Shown here piece after piece: positions 1 to 10,074 of a stretch of 64,000 nucleotides of DNA; positions within the stretch are counted from its first letter, which is position 1; every line of letters begins with the position of its first letter. The notes below the pieces were generated by a model, which was given only the letters and a program-made list of their open reading frames with translations, searched no databases and was not told the DNA's origin. The position numbers and the translations under genes are program-made. Source of the DNA: Aquisphaera insulae (GTDB taxonomy: Bacteria; Planctomycetota; Planctomycetia; Isosphaerales; Isosphaeraceae); assembly GCF_011064615.1 (NCBI RefSeq), contig NZ_JAALJH010000010.1, forward strand, positions 1 to 64,000, read 5' to 3'.

Positions 1-97
1 CATTGTTACGGTCAACGGCGCGCGGGTTCTCGTCAGCGGCCTCCTCGACGTTCGTTCGCGTCTGCCTCGACGAATCGTGGTCATTCCCGGCCGCCGC

Positions 98-1498
98 TCA
101 CCGCGTGGGGCCGAAGCGGACACCCTGTACGTGCTCACCGATCCGCACCGGCTTCGACCCTTCGCGGAGCGTCTCGCCGAGGATCCGGACCTCGTCGAAG
201 CGCACGTCGCGGACGTCGTGGACCGGGTCCGCCCCCATCACCTCGACGAGGTATGCGCCGGCCGCGCCCTCGACCGTCACGCCTCGGAACGCGACGTCGC
301 GGATGAAGCCAGGAGTCTTTGTGTGCATGTACTGATTGACCACGGGCCGGAGCCGGATCAGGCTCCCCTGCCCTTCGCCGTGGATTCGCACGTCCTGGAT
401 CCGCACGTCCTCAAGCCGCATCTCCTCGCCGGGCTCGAACAGGAACGCGGTCATCGTGAAGTGGAGAACGTCCAGGTTCCGCAGCGTGATCGCGCGCATG
501 AACGCGGCGCGGGACTCGTGGCCAAGCAGGAAGATTCGCGCCCGATCGCACCACAGGACCGAGTTCTCGACCGTGATCCTCTCGACATGGTTGTTCGTCA
601 GGTCGGTCCGCAGGCCCTTCAACGCGACGCAATCGTCATCCGTGCGGATGAAGCAATCGGTGATGAGCACGTCTTGCGAGTTGCACGGATTGATCCCGTC
701 GTCGTTCTGCACCCGCGCGTTGCACAGCTTGACGTTGCGGATCGTCACGTTGCGGCTGCCGCTTGGGACGATGGTCCAGTGCGACGACCCGCGGAGGATG
801 ATCCCCTCGACGACCACATCCTCCGCGTCGCGGATCCCGATCAGGTTCCCGATCGGCCCCTTGCGCCATTCCCATCCAGAGCCGTCCAGGATACCCCGGC
901 CCCGGATTCGGACGTGCGCGCCGCTGGCGAGGACCTCCGCCTTCACCACGGCTCCGGCCGCCAGGTAGAGCGTCTGGTTCGAGCCGAGCCGGATCGTCCC
1001 CGGCGCGTGGATGCCGGGCCCGTAGTAGACGACGTTCGCGTCGCCCTTCTTCGGCACGTTCGTCTCGAGGGCGTTCGCGAAGAGCAGCAGCGGGCTCCGC
1101 TTGCCGTCGGGCTCCACGCTCAGCTTGCGTGGCCCGTCCAGGTTGAGGGTCAACGTGTGATCGTCCGGGTGCTCGATGCGGACCGATGGGCTCGCGGGGC
1201 GGATGACGACCTTCGCCAGCGAGCGGGTCGACGTGATCTTCACCCTCACCGGGCCGCCACTGTCGAACGAGGCGAAGGCATAGTCCCCGCCGTAATCCCA
1301 CTCCTTGCCGGCGAACGGCGGGTCGAGCGTGCGGGCAGCATAAACCGCCACGGGCTGGTCGCCGGCCCACACCTGAAAGTCGCCCCCCGCCGGCTCGCCG
1401 GCCGGCGCAGGCGCGGTCACCACCTGGGCCGCGGCCCGGGCGATGAGACTCGTTGCGAGAATCAGGAGGCACGTTGCTTTGCGGGCATGGTGGATCAT
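98..1498 (-). CDS. Secreted GH28-family polygalacturonase-like hydrolase
   Basis: A right-handed beta-helix glycoside hydrolase, expected to cleave pectin-type or related acidic glycans outside the cytoplasm. An N-terminal signal peptide (ATCLLILATSLIARAAA) starts at ATG 1498; the frame is open upstream to 1546 but adds only a basic, non-family extension, so the internal start is preferred. Family marks are the repeated short beta-helix turns in the middle and the GH28-like catalytic stretches NDDGINPCNSQDVLITDCF, then TDDDCVALKG, then LGHESR. Residues before the helix form a small beta domain often seen in planctomycete GH28 proteins. It is divergent from the GH94-type gene at 1752 across a 253-nt spacer that probably holds both promoters. 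The family assignment is by motif only; pectate-lyase-superfamily proteins of other specificity are possible. Confidence 0.8.
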   Translation of the reverse strand: MIHHARKATCLLILATSLIARAAAQVVTAPAPAGEPAGGDFQVWAGDQPVAVYAARTLDPPFAGKEWDYGGDYAFASFDSGGPVRVKITSTRSLAKVVIRPASPSVRIEHPDDHTLTLNLDGPRKLSVEPDGKRSPLLLFANALETNVPKKGDANVVYYGPGIHAPGTIRLGSNQTLYLAAGAVVKAEVLASGAHVRIRGRGILDGSGWEWRKGPIGNLIGIRDAEDVVVEGIILRGSSHWTIVPSGSRNVTIRNVKLCNARVQNDDGINPCNSQDVLITDCFIRTDDDCVALKGLRTDLTNNHVERITVENSVLWCDRARIFLLGHESRAAFMRAITLRNLDVLHFTMTAFLFEPGEEMRLEDVRIQDVRIHGEGQGSLIRLRPVVNQYMHTKTPGFIRDVAFRGVTVEGAAGAYLVEVMGADPVHDVRDVRFDEVRILGETLREGSKPVRIGEHVQGVRFGPTR

Positions 1499-1751
1499 GA
1501 GCGTCGATCCTGGCTCGGAGGGGGAGGGACGCCGATTGCGGCGCATGGGCTCACTGTAACACCTCCGATGTGGGGCTCAAGCGTGTTGTACCCTTCGTCC
1601 CGCCTCCGTACGGCCATGCTCAGAGGCGGGATCACCGCGGGCCAGCCGCTTGTCTCTTCCTCGCCGGCCGCATTACCCTGGGAGGCTCACGGCCCTCTGA
1701 ATCGCCGGACCCCAGGAAGCGGGCCGGCTCGTCCCGTGGCAGGAGCTTGGA

Positions 1752-4700
1752 ATGAATGACGTCCGGAGGGGGACGAGGGTGCTCGGCCCCCGTGTCTGGC
1801 GATGCCTGTCGGCGGCTCTCCTGGGGCTCGCCCTGGCGGCGCCGGGTGGCTCGGCCGGGGCGGCCGAGGAGGACGTGGTCCGCATCGCCGACGCCCCCGA
1901 GCGGGGCGCGTTCAACGTCGGGGCCGCGAAGGCGAGCGTGAACCGGGTCCGCGACGACGCGGCCGGCGGCGAGGTCCTGGAGCTCTCCTACGAGGTCCCG
2001 CCCGGCACCGCGGCGGGGCTCTACGCCAAGGGCTTCGGCGCGGGCGTGGCCCCCGACCGGGTGGACCTGATCCACCTGGGCCTGAAGGCCGGCAACGCCG
2101 ACCAGGCCCGACGGGTGACCGTGGCCGTGGAGTTGAAGGGGACGGCGGGCGTGCAGCGGATCCCGCTGACGGTCGACGATCGGGGCACCACTGCCGAGCC
2201 CCTCATCGACTGGCCGGCGATCGGCACGCTCAACGAGCTGGTGCTCCTCGTGAACCCGATGGGCGACGGCCCTCCAGCGGCGGGGACGCTCCGGCTGGAC
2301 GCTCGCTTCACAGCCCTGCCCGCGCTCCGCAAGCTGAGCCTCTCTGCCCCCGCACGGTTCGGCGGCGTGCTCGTCGCGAGCCTGCTGATGGCGTTGCTGG
2401 CGGGGATCGCCCGGAAGGGGGTCGGACGAACGCTCAAGGCGGCTCCGGATCATGACGAGCCGTCCTGGCGACCCTTCCTGGCCGACCTCGGCCGCGGCCT
2501 GGGCGCGGTGCTGATCGCCTCCGCGACGCTGGCGACGTATCACCTCGGCGCGCTCGGGGCCCTCGAGGCCGGCTGGTGGCCGCTGGCGGTCGCGGTCGCC
2601 GGCGTCCTGATCGCGGGCTGGTGGAAGTTCGTCGAGGCCGGCGAGACGCTCACGGCCGGGGAGGCCTTCCGGGATGCCCTCGTGCCGGGGCTGCTGACGA
2701 TGTCGTCCAGCTCGCTGGTCCTGCTCCAGGCCCCGACCTCCTGGCCGCAGGTCCTGCAACTGAGCCAGACGGCGGCGGCGGTCGGCGTCCTGATCTACCT
2801 GGGCGCGGTCGCCAGCCGGCTCGGTTCCTCGGGCAAGCACATCGGCCCCGCTGGTGCGGCGCTGATCGCCGGGACACCCTACGTGCTCGGCGGGCTGACG
2901 CTCCTCGAATCCGGCGGCCTGATGCAGTCGCTCGGCGGCCTGCTCTCGGCGGGACTGCTCGAGGCTCATCCCGACGGCCGCGAAGTCCTCGGCCGCATCG
3001 CCGTGCTCTTCCTGTTCAACGAGGCGGCGGCGCTGGGGCTCGGCGGAGTGACGGGGGGCGGCTGGCTCCGGCCGTGGCGGGCGCATGCCCTCCTGCTCAG
3101 TGCGGCCTTCATGGCGATCTATGGCGCATACGGCATGATCGACATGGGATCGGGGGCCTGGCTCACCAGGCTCCCCTGGCTGATCCGCCCGATCCTCGTG
3201 GTCATCGGCTCGGCCTTCAGCATGGGCGGCCTCTGGGCCGAGGCCTACATCGTGACCGGGATGATCCTCGACGCGATTCACGGGCGATCTCCGTCCTGGG
3301 ATTCGCTCGCCAGTTGCCTGGCGACCGGCACTCAGAAGGGCGTCATCTATGCCGGCGTGTTCATGGGCGGCATCCAGGTCGTCGGGATCGCGACGGACCT
3401 GAAAGCCGTCCGCGATGCCTTCGCCGCCTCGCCGACGGTCGCGACGGCGATCGTCGGCGCCCTCTGTTTTCCGCTCCTGAAGTCCGTGATCGAGTCGTTC
3501 GACGGCAGCCCGCCGTTCTTCCAGCGGCTCGCCAGGAACTACCGCGGCCCCCTGCTCTACCTCCGCGGATTCGTGGCCGGCGCGGGGCTCGGGTACGGAC
3601 TGTCGGCGGGGTTCCCCGCCAGCGACCTCGGCCCGAGGGCGGGCTTCGGCTTCCTGGTCGGGGCCCTGGCCTATGCCGGGGTGGACCTGGTCCGCGACCT
3701 CTATCTGTCCTCGAAGGAGATGGGCCGGATCCAGGCCGTCCGCTACTACGTCGCGCACGCCCTGATCGGCGGGACCGTCGGCGCGGCGATCGGCTTCTAC
3801 CTGGACGCGGTGCAGGTCGGCGTGATCGTGGACAAGTTCCGCCGCTATTTCGCCGTCGGCCAGCCGCCGCAGCTCTTCGACACGTATCCATTGATCAGCA
3901 AGTGGGGTCATCTCAACCTCGGGCACTACACGGGGGGCGCGGGGCTGCTGTTGATGGAGTCGCTGGACGGCGTGATCGGGTTCGCGACGGCCTGCTGGCT
4001 GTTCGCGATCAACCGGACGTTCATGCGGGCCTACTTCTGGAAGGACTCCGGCCCGATCCGCACCCTGTTCAGCCGGCAAGGGTTCGCGGACCTCGGCGAG
4101 AACACGATTCAGGTGCTCCGCTGGGGTCTCTGGATGTCGCCGATCATCAAGTCGTTCCTGCGGCCGATGGGCGACCCGACCTGGTACAACCAGGACGGCG
4201 CGATCCGCACGGCGATGGCCACGTTCCAGAGCCTCACGCTGTCGCCCGACGGCTTCCGCGCGTGGAGCCTCCGGGTCTTCACGGCGCTGCTGGCGTATGA
4301 CGCGATCCGCGTCCTGATCTGGCTCGATCACATGGGCCTGCGGGTGGCGACGCTCGTGAACCTGAGCTTCCTGGGCGTGGACAGGCTGGAGACCTCGCTC
4401 GCGCGGTTCCTGTCGCCGGCGGCCACGGCCCGCTGCATCCCCGAGGCGGTGAAGCGGTTCACGACCTGGGGGCCGCTCCTGCTCCCCTTCTACATCCCTC
4501 GCGGCAAGGACTGGGATCATGCGTGGGAGACCTCGCAGAAGATCCAGGCCGAGCATCCCGTCGGACTCCTCGGCAGTCTTGTCGCGATGCCCCTGCCGCA
4601 GCAGATCGCCCTGGCGCTCGGCGCGGCGGCGATCTGCGGGCTCGGTCTCACCGCCGGCCGATCGTTGCGGAGGCGCTTCGGCAGGCCCTCGCTGCCGTCC

Positions 4701-7700
4701 TGGTCCATCGGCCATGCCCGCTACGAGGTCGCCGTCAACCAGATCGGAGAGCTCGTGAGCCGCGACCTCCGGCGCGACCAGGACCTCACCCGCCGCGCCT
4801 ACGACGGCCGGCGACCGGCCGGCCGGGCCCTCTTCCTCGCGGAAGCCGGCGGCTCCGGGGCCGCCACGCGCGCCTGGCCGGTCGTGGGCAACGTCCCGGG
4901 CGAGCTCGCGGCCGGCTCGGGCGTCACGGCGGCCGGGAACAGCCTCATCCTTCGCAACACCGCCGAGGGCATCGAGACCGTCGTCGAGATCTCGCTCCCC
5001 GACGAGGAGAGCGCCCTCGAGGTCTGGACGATCACGATTCGCGACCTCTCGGGAGACCCGCGATCGCTCCGCGTCGTGCCGTACCTGGAATGGGTCCTCG
5101 ACCGCGCCGACACCGACCGCGGCCACACCCAGTACGCCAGGCTCTTCACCGAGACCGAGTACAGCAAGGGCCTGCACGCCCTGATCGCCTGGAACAAGCA
5201 CTCGAAGGCCACCGGTCTGCTCGCCGCGGACGTCGCGCCGGCCGGTTTCCTGACCTCGCGGATCGACTTCCTCGGCCGCGCCCGGAGCCTCTGGAAGTCG
5301 CGCGTGCTGGAGACGCTCGCCTTCACGGCCCCGGTCGACACGCCCGCCCACGCCACCCTCGACCCCATCGGCAGCCTGCTCATCCCCGTCGATGTCCCGG
5401 CGAACGGCCAGGCGCGGGTGCGGCTGCTGATGGGCTTCGCGCGCGATCGGGAAGACGCCGCCCGGCGGATCGGCCGGATTCTCGTCGGCGGCACCTCGTC
5501 GCCCGAGGCCGCCCTGCCCCCGCCGATGGATCCTGAGGCGCTCCATCCGATCCGCCACGGCGAGATCCCTCCGGGCGTCGACATGCCCTACGCCGAGTTC
5601 TCCGACGACGGCCGATCGCTCGTCGTCCGCACGCCGTTCACGCCGCGGCCGTTCGACCACACCCTGGCCAATGCGCTCGGCCAGGTCACCGCGGTGACCA
5701 ATCGAGGGTTGCACACAACATCGAGCGTCAATGCCCAGCAGAACCGATTGACGCCGGACTGGTCGGACATCGTCACCCGCGAGGTCCCCGGCGAGATCAT
5801 CTACATCTACGATCCGGACGCGCTCGAGTGGTACTCGCCGACCTTCCACCCGCTGGACGATGAGCGGGCGTCCCACGAGGCCGTGTTCGGGGTCGACGGG
5901 ACGGCGACCTTCCGCATGACGAGGGGGAGCGTCCAGACCGAGCTCACCGTCTTCATCCCCCCGGATGAGCCGGCGACGATCTACCGGCTCACGATCGCGA
6001 ACGCGGGATCGACGGCCCTCACGCTCCGGGTGGTCCCCTACTTCCAGCTCGTCCTCGCCGGCCAGCCCGAGTTTGCGGGCCCGCTGCGATCCTGGCGCGA
6101 CCCGTCGAGCTCGGCCGTCTACTTCGACAATCCCCGCAACACCTTCCGGACGGGCCCGGCGTTCGCGGCCTTCTCGGAGCCGACCGAGGCGATCGAGACC
6201 CATCGCGGCTACTTCTACGGGCCGGGCCGGGCCATCGGCCATCCCCACTTCGTCGAGGCGGGCGAATCCTATCCCGGGATCTACATGAAGCCCGACGACA
6301 GGCCCGTCGCCGCGATGCTCGCGACGATCCAGCTCCCGCCCGGCGGCCGGAAGACCATGGCCGTGATCCTCGGCCAGGCCGACGACCGCGCCAGGGCCGA
6401 GGCCGTCGTCCGCAGGTTCCGCGACGTGTCCGCCGTGTCCGCCGCGCTCGAGGAGACACGGCGATGGTGGCTCGGCCTGATGGATACGCTCCGCGTCCGG
6501 ACCGATCGGCCCGACGTCGACCGCTACCTCGACTGGCTCAAGTACCAGGCGATGGCGGAGCGTATCTGGGCCCGCCGCGGCTTCTACCAGGCCAGCGGCG
6601 CCTTCGGCTTCCGCGACCAGCTCCAGGACTCCGTCAACCTCCTCTGGATGGATCCGGCGGTCGCCCGCAGCCAGATCCTCCTCCACGCCTCGCAGCAGTT
6701 CCTCGAAGGCGACGTCGTCCACTGGTTCCACCGGCTCCAGGACGGCCGCACCGGCTTCGTCGGCCGGACGCATGCGTCGGATAACCTGCTCTGGCTCGGC
6801 TGGGCCGTCGTCGAGTACCTCGCCGCGACCGGCGACGATTCGATCCTCGACGAGCGGACGCCCTACCTCGACGCCGGCCAGCCCTTCGCACCGCTCCCAC
6901 GCGACAAGGGGGGCATGGGCTTCGACCCGCTCCGATCCCCCCGCGAGGACACGGTCTTCCGTCACGTCCTCCGCGCCATCGACCTCGTCCTCGACGAACG
7001 CATGGGCGCCCACGCCCTCCCCCTGATGGGGACCGGCGACTGGAACGACGGCCTCGACGAGATCGGCAGCGAGGGCCGCGGCGAGAGCGTCTGGCTGGGG
7101 TTCTTCCTGCATTACATCCTCGAACGCCTGCTGCCGGTCATCGAACGCAAGGATGGGCCCGGGCGCCGCGACCAATACAAGCAGCGGCTCGATGCCCTCG
7201 GGGCGGCCCTCGAAGCGACCTGGCGCGAGGACCGGTATCTCCGCGCCTTCCACGACGACGGCACCGAGATCGGCGTCGCCGGCAGCGGCGTCTGGGAGAT
7301 CGACGCGTTGACGGCGGCCTGGGCCGTGATGGCCGGCATCAACCCCGCGCGGGGGCGGATCGTCTTCGAGACGGCGCTGCGGACGCTCGAACGCGAGACG
7401 ACGATCCTCCTCGGCTGGCCGCCGCTCCGCGAGGACACGCATCCCTACCTGGGTCGCAGCAGCATCTACCCGGAGGGGGTCCGCGAGAACGGCATGTATT
7501 GCCACGGCGTCCAGTGGCTCGTCGGCGCGGCGAGGATCCTCGCAGGCCGTGCCAGCCGTGAGGGCCGGCCCGACGAGGCCGGGCACTACGAGGAGACGGC
7601 CTTCCGCCTCTGGCTCAAGACCTCCGCGATTCCCCATGCCGTGGACGGCACGATCGAGACCTACGGCGGCCAGCCCAACCAGCAGGCGGCCGACATGATC

Positions 7701-7961
7701 ACCACCTTCGACCCCGGCCGGATGATCTGGAACGGCTACACGGGCGCCGCCGGCTGGATGTTCCGCCAGGCCCTCGAAGGGGTCCTCGGCCTCCGCCTCG
7801 TCGCCGGCAAGGTCGAGCTGCCCGAGCGAGGTTCGCAGGCCGAGCCGACCCTGGTGCACGTCTCGCGTGACACGACCGGGAGCCCGTTCCCGGCCCCGGC
7901 GATCCTCCGCCCGCAACCCCAGCGGATGGAAGCCGGGCCGCCGCGATCCGACGACCGATGA
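1752..7961 (+). CDS. Giant polytopic membrane protein with C-terminal GH94-type glucan phosphorylase/NdvB-like module
   Basis: A protein of 2069 residues. Residues 1-37 are a signal peptide, about 40-190 a soluble beta domain, and about 195-970 a long multi-pass membrane region with many hydrophobic helices. Two successive beta-sandwich-like segments follow (about 985-1270 and 1290-1560), then an (alpha/alpha) barrel (about 1570-2030). The barrel contains GTGDWNDGLDEIG near residue 1760, the GH94/Glyco_hydro_36 signature with its acid Asp, and a late AGWMFRQALEGVLGLR segment typical of the same family. This tail resembles the end of cyclic beta-1,2-glucan synthase NdvB, but no GT84 glycosyltransferase motif (D,D,D,QxxRW) was seen in the membrane half, so it should not be called a full NdvB. 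The start is fixed by AGGAGC at 1741-1746, five bases before ATG. The next gene begins 34 nt downstream in the same direction, so the pair is probably one operon acting on an envelope or extracellular glucan. Confidence 0.8.
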   Translation: MNDVRRGTRVLGPRVWRCLSAALLGLALAAPGGSAGAAEEDVVRIADAPERGAFNVGAAKASVNRVRDDAAGGEVLELSYEVPPGTAAGLYAKGFGAGVAPDRVDLIHLGLKAGNADQARRVTVAVELKGTAGVQRIPLTVDDRGTTAEPLIDWPAIGTLNELVLLVNPMGDGPPAAGTLRLDARFTALPALRKLSLSAPARFGGVLVASLLMALLAGIARKGVGRTLKAAPDHDEPSWRPFLADLGRGLGAVLIASATLATYHLGALGALEAGWWPLAVAVAGVLIAGWWKFVEAGETLTAGEAFRDALVPGLLTMSSSSLVLLQAPTSWPQVLQLSQTAAAVGVLIYLGAVASRLGSSGKHIGPAGAALIAGTPYVLGGLTLLESGGLMQSLGGLLSAGLLEAHPDGREVLGRIAVLFLFNEAAALGLGGVTGGGWLRPWRAHALLLSAAFMAIYGAYGMIDMGSGAWLTRLPWLIRPILVVIGSAFSMGGLWAEAYIVTGMILDAIHGRSPSWDSLASCLATGTQKGVIYAGVFMGGIQVVGIATDLKAVRDAFAASPTVATAIVGALCFPLLKSVIESFDGSPPFFQRLARNYRGPLLYLRGFVAGAGLGYGLSAGFPASDLGPRAGFGFLVGALAYAGVDLVRDLYLSSKEMGRIQAVRYYVAHALIGGTVGAAIGFYLDAVQVGVIVDKFRRYFAVGQPPQLFDTYPLISKWGHLNLGHYTGGAGLLLMESLDGVIGFATACWLFAINRTFMRAYFWKDSGPIRTLFSRQGFADLGENTIQVLRWGLWMSPIIKSFLRPMGDPTWYNQDGAIRTAMATFQSLTLSPDGFRAWSLRVFTALLAYDAIRVLIWLDHMGLRVATLVNLSFLGVDRLETSLARFLSPAATARCIPEAVKRFTTWGPLLLPFYIPRGKDWDHAWETSQKIQAEHPVGLLGSLVAMPLPQQIALALGAAAICGLGLTAGRSLRRRFGRPSLPSWSIGHARYEVAVNQIGELVSRDLRRDQDLTRRAYDGRRPAGRALFLAEAGGSGAATRAWPVVGNVPGELAAGSGVTAAGNSLILRNTAEGIETVVEISLPDEESALEVWTITIRDLSGDPRSLRVVPYLEWVLDRADTDRGHTQYARLFTETEYSKGLHALIAWNKHSKATGLLAADVAPAGFLTSRIDFLGRARSLWKSRVLETLAFTAPVDTPAHATLDPIGSLLIPVDVPANGQARVRLLMGFARDREDAARRIGRILVGGTSSPEAALPPPMDPEALHPIRHGEIPPGVDMPYAEFSDDGRSLVVRTPFTPRPFDHTLANALGQVTAVTNRGLHTTSSVNAQQNRLTPDWSDIVTREVPGEIIYIYDPDALEWYSPTFHPLDDERASHEAVFGVDGTATFRMTRGSVQTELTVFIPPDEPATIYRLTIANAGSTALTLRVVPYFQLVLAGQPEFAGPLRSWRDPSSSAVYFDNPRNTFRTGPAFAAFSEPTEAIETHRGYFYGPGRAIGHPHFVEAGESYPGIYMKPDDRPVAAMLATIQLPPGGRKTMAVILGQADDRARAEAVVRRFRDVSAVSAALEETRRWWLGLMDTLRVRTDRPDVDRYLDWLKYQAMAERIWARRGFYQASGAFGFRDQLQDSVNLLWMDPAVARSQILLHASQQFLEGDVVHWFHRLQDGRTGFVGRTHASDNLLWLGWAVVEYLAATGDDSILDERTPYLDAGQPFAPLPRDKGGMGFDPLRSPREDTVFRHVLRAIDLVLDERMGAHALPLMGTGDWNDGLDEIGSEGRGESVWLGFFLHYILERLLPVIERKDGPGRRDQYKQRLDALGAALEATWREDRYLRAFHDDGTEIGVAGSGVWEIDALTAAWAVMAGINPARGRIVFETALRTLERETTILLGWPPLREDTHPYLGRSSIYPEGVRENGMYCHGVQWLVGAARILAGRASREGRPDEAGHYEETAFRLWLKTSAIPHAVDGTIETYGGQPNQQAADMITTFDPGRMIWNGYTGAAGWMFRQALEGVLGLRLVAGKVELPERGSQAEPTLVHVSRDTTGSPFPAPAILRPQPQRMEAGPPRSDDR

Positions 7962-7995
7962 GCCATCGATCCAGATCTGCACAAGGATGACGCCG

Positions 7996-10074
7996 ATGAG
8001 ATTGCTCCTCACCTTCTTCCTCCTGGCCACGCCCATGCTCTACGCCCGCGCTGAGGGGCCGACGACGGATCCGTCCTTCAGGTTCCCCACCGTCCGCCCG
8101 GAGCATCGCCACGCGCAGGCCCTGCTGGCGAACTCACTCCGCTACTTCGACCCCGCACACAGGATGATCGACGCGGCCTCCGGCTATCCCTTCGAGGGCT
8201 GGAACCAGGATCCGAAGCAGGGGCTCTACCTCCGCTCGTTCACCCAGTTGACGGCCATCGGCCAGTACATGGAGCTGCTCGCGCACGTCGCGGCCGGCCG
8301 GTGCGATACGCCCTTCCTCGGCCGCAAGCAGGCGATCGAACAGCTCGCCCGCGTCGTCAAGAACGTCCGCCACGACCAGCAGGATCCGACCCTGAGCGCC
8401 CAGGGGATGCTCGGCAACTTCCTCGACCTGGCCACCGGCAAGCGGCTCGGCCCGCTGGCCGTGGACGTGGAGAAGGCGAAGCTCGTCGCCAGGCTCGGTG
8501 CCCCGAAGGGCGAGGCCGTCTGGAAGGCCCTCGCCGCGAAGGGCTGGATCGTGCCTCGCAATGAAGATAAGGAAGCCGACATCCATCGTTCCGCGACCTA
8601 CGGATACGAGCATTTCGACGGCCCGCTCGCCCCGTTCGCCGACGAGCCCACGCGGCAGGCGGTGATGGGCGTGCTCGACCAGCGGGTGGTGATGGTCGTC
8701 TTCATCGACAACGCCAACCTCTCGTCCTCCGCCGCCAAGACCATCGGCGCCTTGCTCCTCCCCGAGGTCAAGGACGAGCCCGGCGTCCGCGAGATCCGCA
8801 ACGAGCTGGAGCGGCTGCTGGCCGACCAGCAGGCCGGCTATGACGCGCTCTTCGACCCCCGCGCCGGCCAGTTCTACTTCGGCCGCGACGCGACCAAGAA
8901 CCGCTACTTCGGCTGGATCGACCTGGAAGGCAAGTGGGTCACCGGTCACGTCGATTACCTCGTCAACGAGTTCCGCGGGCCGGCCACGTTCGTCGTCGCG
9001 CGGTTCGGCCAGCCGCTCAATGCGATCGCCAACCTCGGCTTCAAGATGAGGCCCTTCGCGACGGCCGACGGCCGGGACCTCTACGTCCTGGCCCCGTGGG
9101 AGGGCTCCGCCTTCCAGGCCCTGGGCCTCGAGCTGTCGATGACGGAGCTCGAACGACCGAGCTGGCGGAGGCTGCTGGAGAACGTGGTGGATGTCGAGAT
9201 CGATTACGCCACCCGGCGCGGCCTGCCGGGATTCCTCTCCGAGTCCTACAGCGGCGAGGGGACGCAGTACACCGGCAGCGTGGGCATCCCGGAGATCACC
9301 GTCTCCCCCCTGCCCCGGATCACCGACGCCGCCTCGCTCTACACCCTGGGCGCCGCGTACGCCGTCGAGCCCGAGAAGGTGGAAGCCTTCCTCGCCGCCA
9401 ACTGGCCGGCCATCGCGCGGCTGCTCACCGATCACGGCCCGTGGGAGGGCTTCAAGGGGGGCCGCCGGGAGGTCATCGCCTTCCAGACCACGGCCCACAC
9501 CCTGGCCCTGGTCCTCGGCCTGCTGGGTACGGGTTCAGAAAACATGAAACGGTATCTCGAATCGAAGAGCCTGACCCCGCGTCTGGACAGGGTCTTCCGA
9601 GTCGCCGACTCCGACCTGGACCTCCTCTCCGATGCCGTCCAGTCGTTCGCCTGGAACGACAAATCGAGCCCGATGCAGTCCGGCCATGACGCCAACGGAT
9701 TCCACGCCCGCACCGACCGCGTCCAGAACGCCGGCATCGCCTTCGTGGCCAGGACCCCCGGCGGGATGAATCTCTCGGGAGGCATGCTCACGCTCCGCTA
9801 TCGCTCGAAGCAGGCCATCCCCAAGGCCACGATCGCCATCAAGCCCGTCGAGGGCCCCACGCCGCTGCCGGGCGTCATCCCGACCGAGCTGTTGACTCAT
9901 CTGGTGGAAACGGGCGATGGCGAGCGGGAGATCTCGATCCCCCTGCCCGCCACGCCCGGACTGCTCCAGGTCAAGGAAGTTGTCCTCACCTTCGGGCCGG
10001 ACACGCAGGGCAAATCACTGGATCTGACCATCAAGACCCTGCGAGTGGCGCCAATCACTTCTGCGAGGCAGTAG
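7996..10074 (+). CDS. Secreted helical protein, probable partner in glucan processing
   Basis: An exported protein of 692 residues with a clear signal peptide (LLLTFFLLATPMLYARA). The ATG at 7996 is chosen because AAGGA (7983-7987) lies eight bases ahead of it; an in-frame ATG at 7987 sits inside that site. The body is rich in amphipathic helices with aromatic and acidic pairs (GYPFEGWNQ, FQTTAHTLALVLGLLGTGS), the look of an (alpha/alpha) toroid such as the glucoamylase-like or beta-1,2-glucanase folds. No catalytic pair can be named. A C-terminal beta-rich domain (about 560-690) resembles a carbohydrate-associated sandwich. It lies 34 nt after the GH94-type gene, which suggests a joint role in making or trimming a glucan. 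It overlaps the convergent BlaR1 gene by 20 nt at the 3' ends. Confidence 0.65.
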   Translation: MRLLLTFFLLATPMLYARAEGPTTDPSFRFPTVRPEHRHAQALLANSLRYFDPAHRMIDAASGYPFEGWNQDPKQGLYLRSFTQLTAIGQYMELLAHVAAGRCDTPFLGRKQAIEQLARVVKNVRHDQQDPTLSAQGMLGNFLDLATGKRLGPLAVDVEKAKLVARLGAPKGEAVWKALAAKGWIVPRNEDKEADIHRSATYGYEHFDGPLAPFADEPTRQAVMGVLDQRVVMVVFIDNANLSSSAAKTIGALLLPEVKDEPGVREIRNELERLLADQQAGYDALFDPRAGQFYFGRDATKNRYFGWIDLEGKWVTGHVDYLVNEFRGPATFVVARFGQPLNAIANLGFKMRPFATADGRDLYVLAPWEGSAFQALGLELSMTELERPSWRRLLENVVDVEIDYATRRGLPGFLSESYSGEGTQYTGSVGIPEITVSPLPRITDAASLYTLGAAYAVEPEKVEAFLAANWPAIARLLTDHGPWEGFKGGRREVIAFQTTAHTLALVLGLLGTGSENMKRYLESKSLTPRLDRVFRVADSDLDLLSDAVQSFAWNDKSSPMQSGHDANGFHARTDRVQNAGIAFVARTPGGMNLSGGMLTLRYRSKQAIPKATIAIKPVEGPTPLPGVIPTELLTHLVETGDGEREISIPLPATPGLLQVKEVVLTFGPDTQGKSLDLTIKTLRVAPITSARQ

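Noticed and set aside
1632..8036. Very long open frame on the minus strand opposite the GH94-type gene
   Set aside because: The translation is Arg/Glu/Asp/Pro-rich low complexity, without domains, and mirrors the codon bias of the real gene on the other strand.
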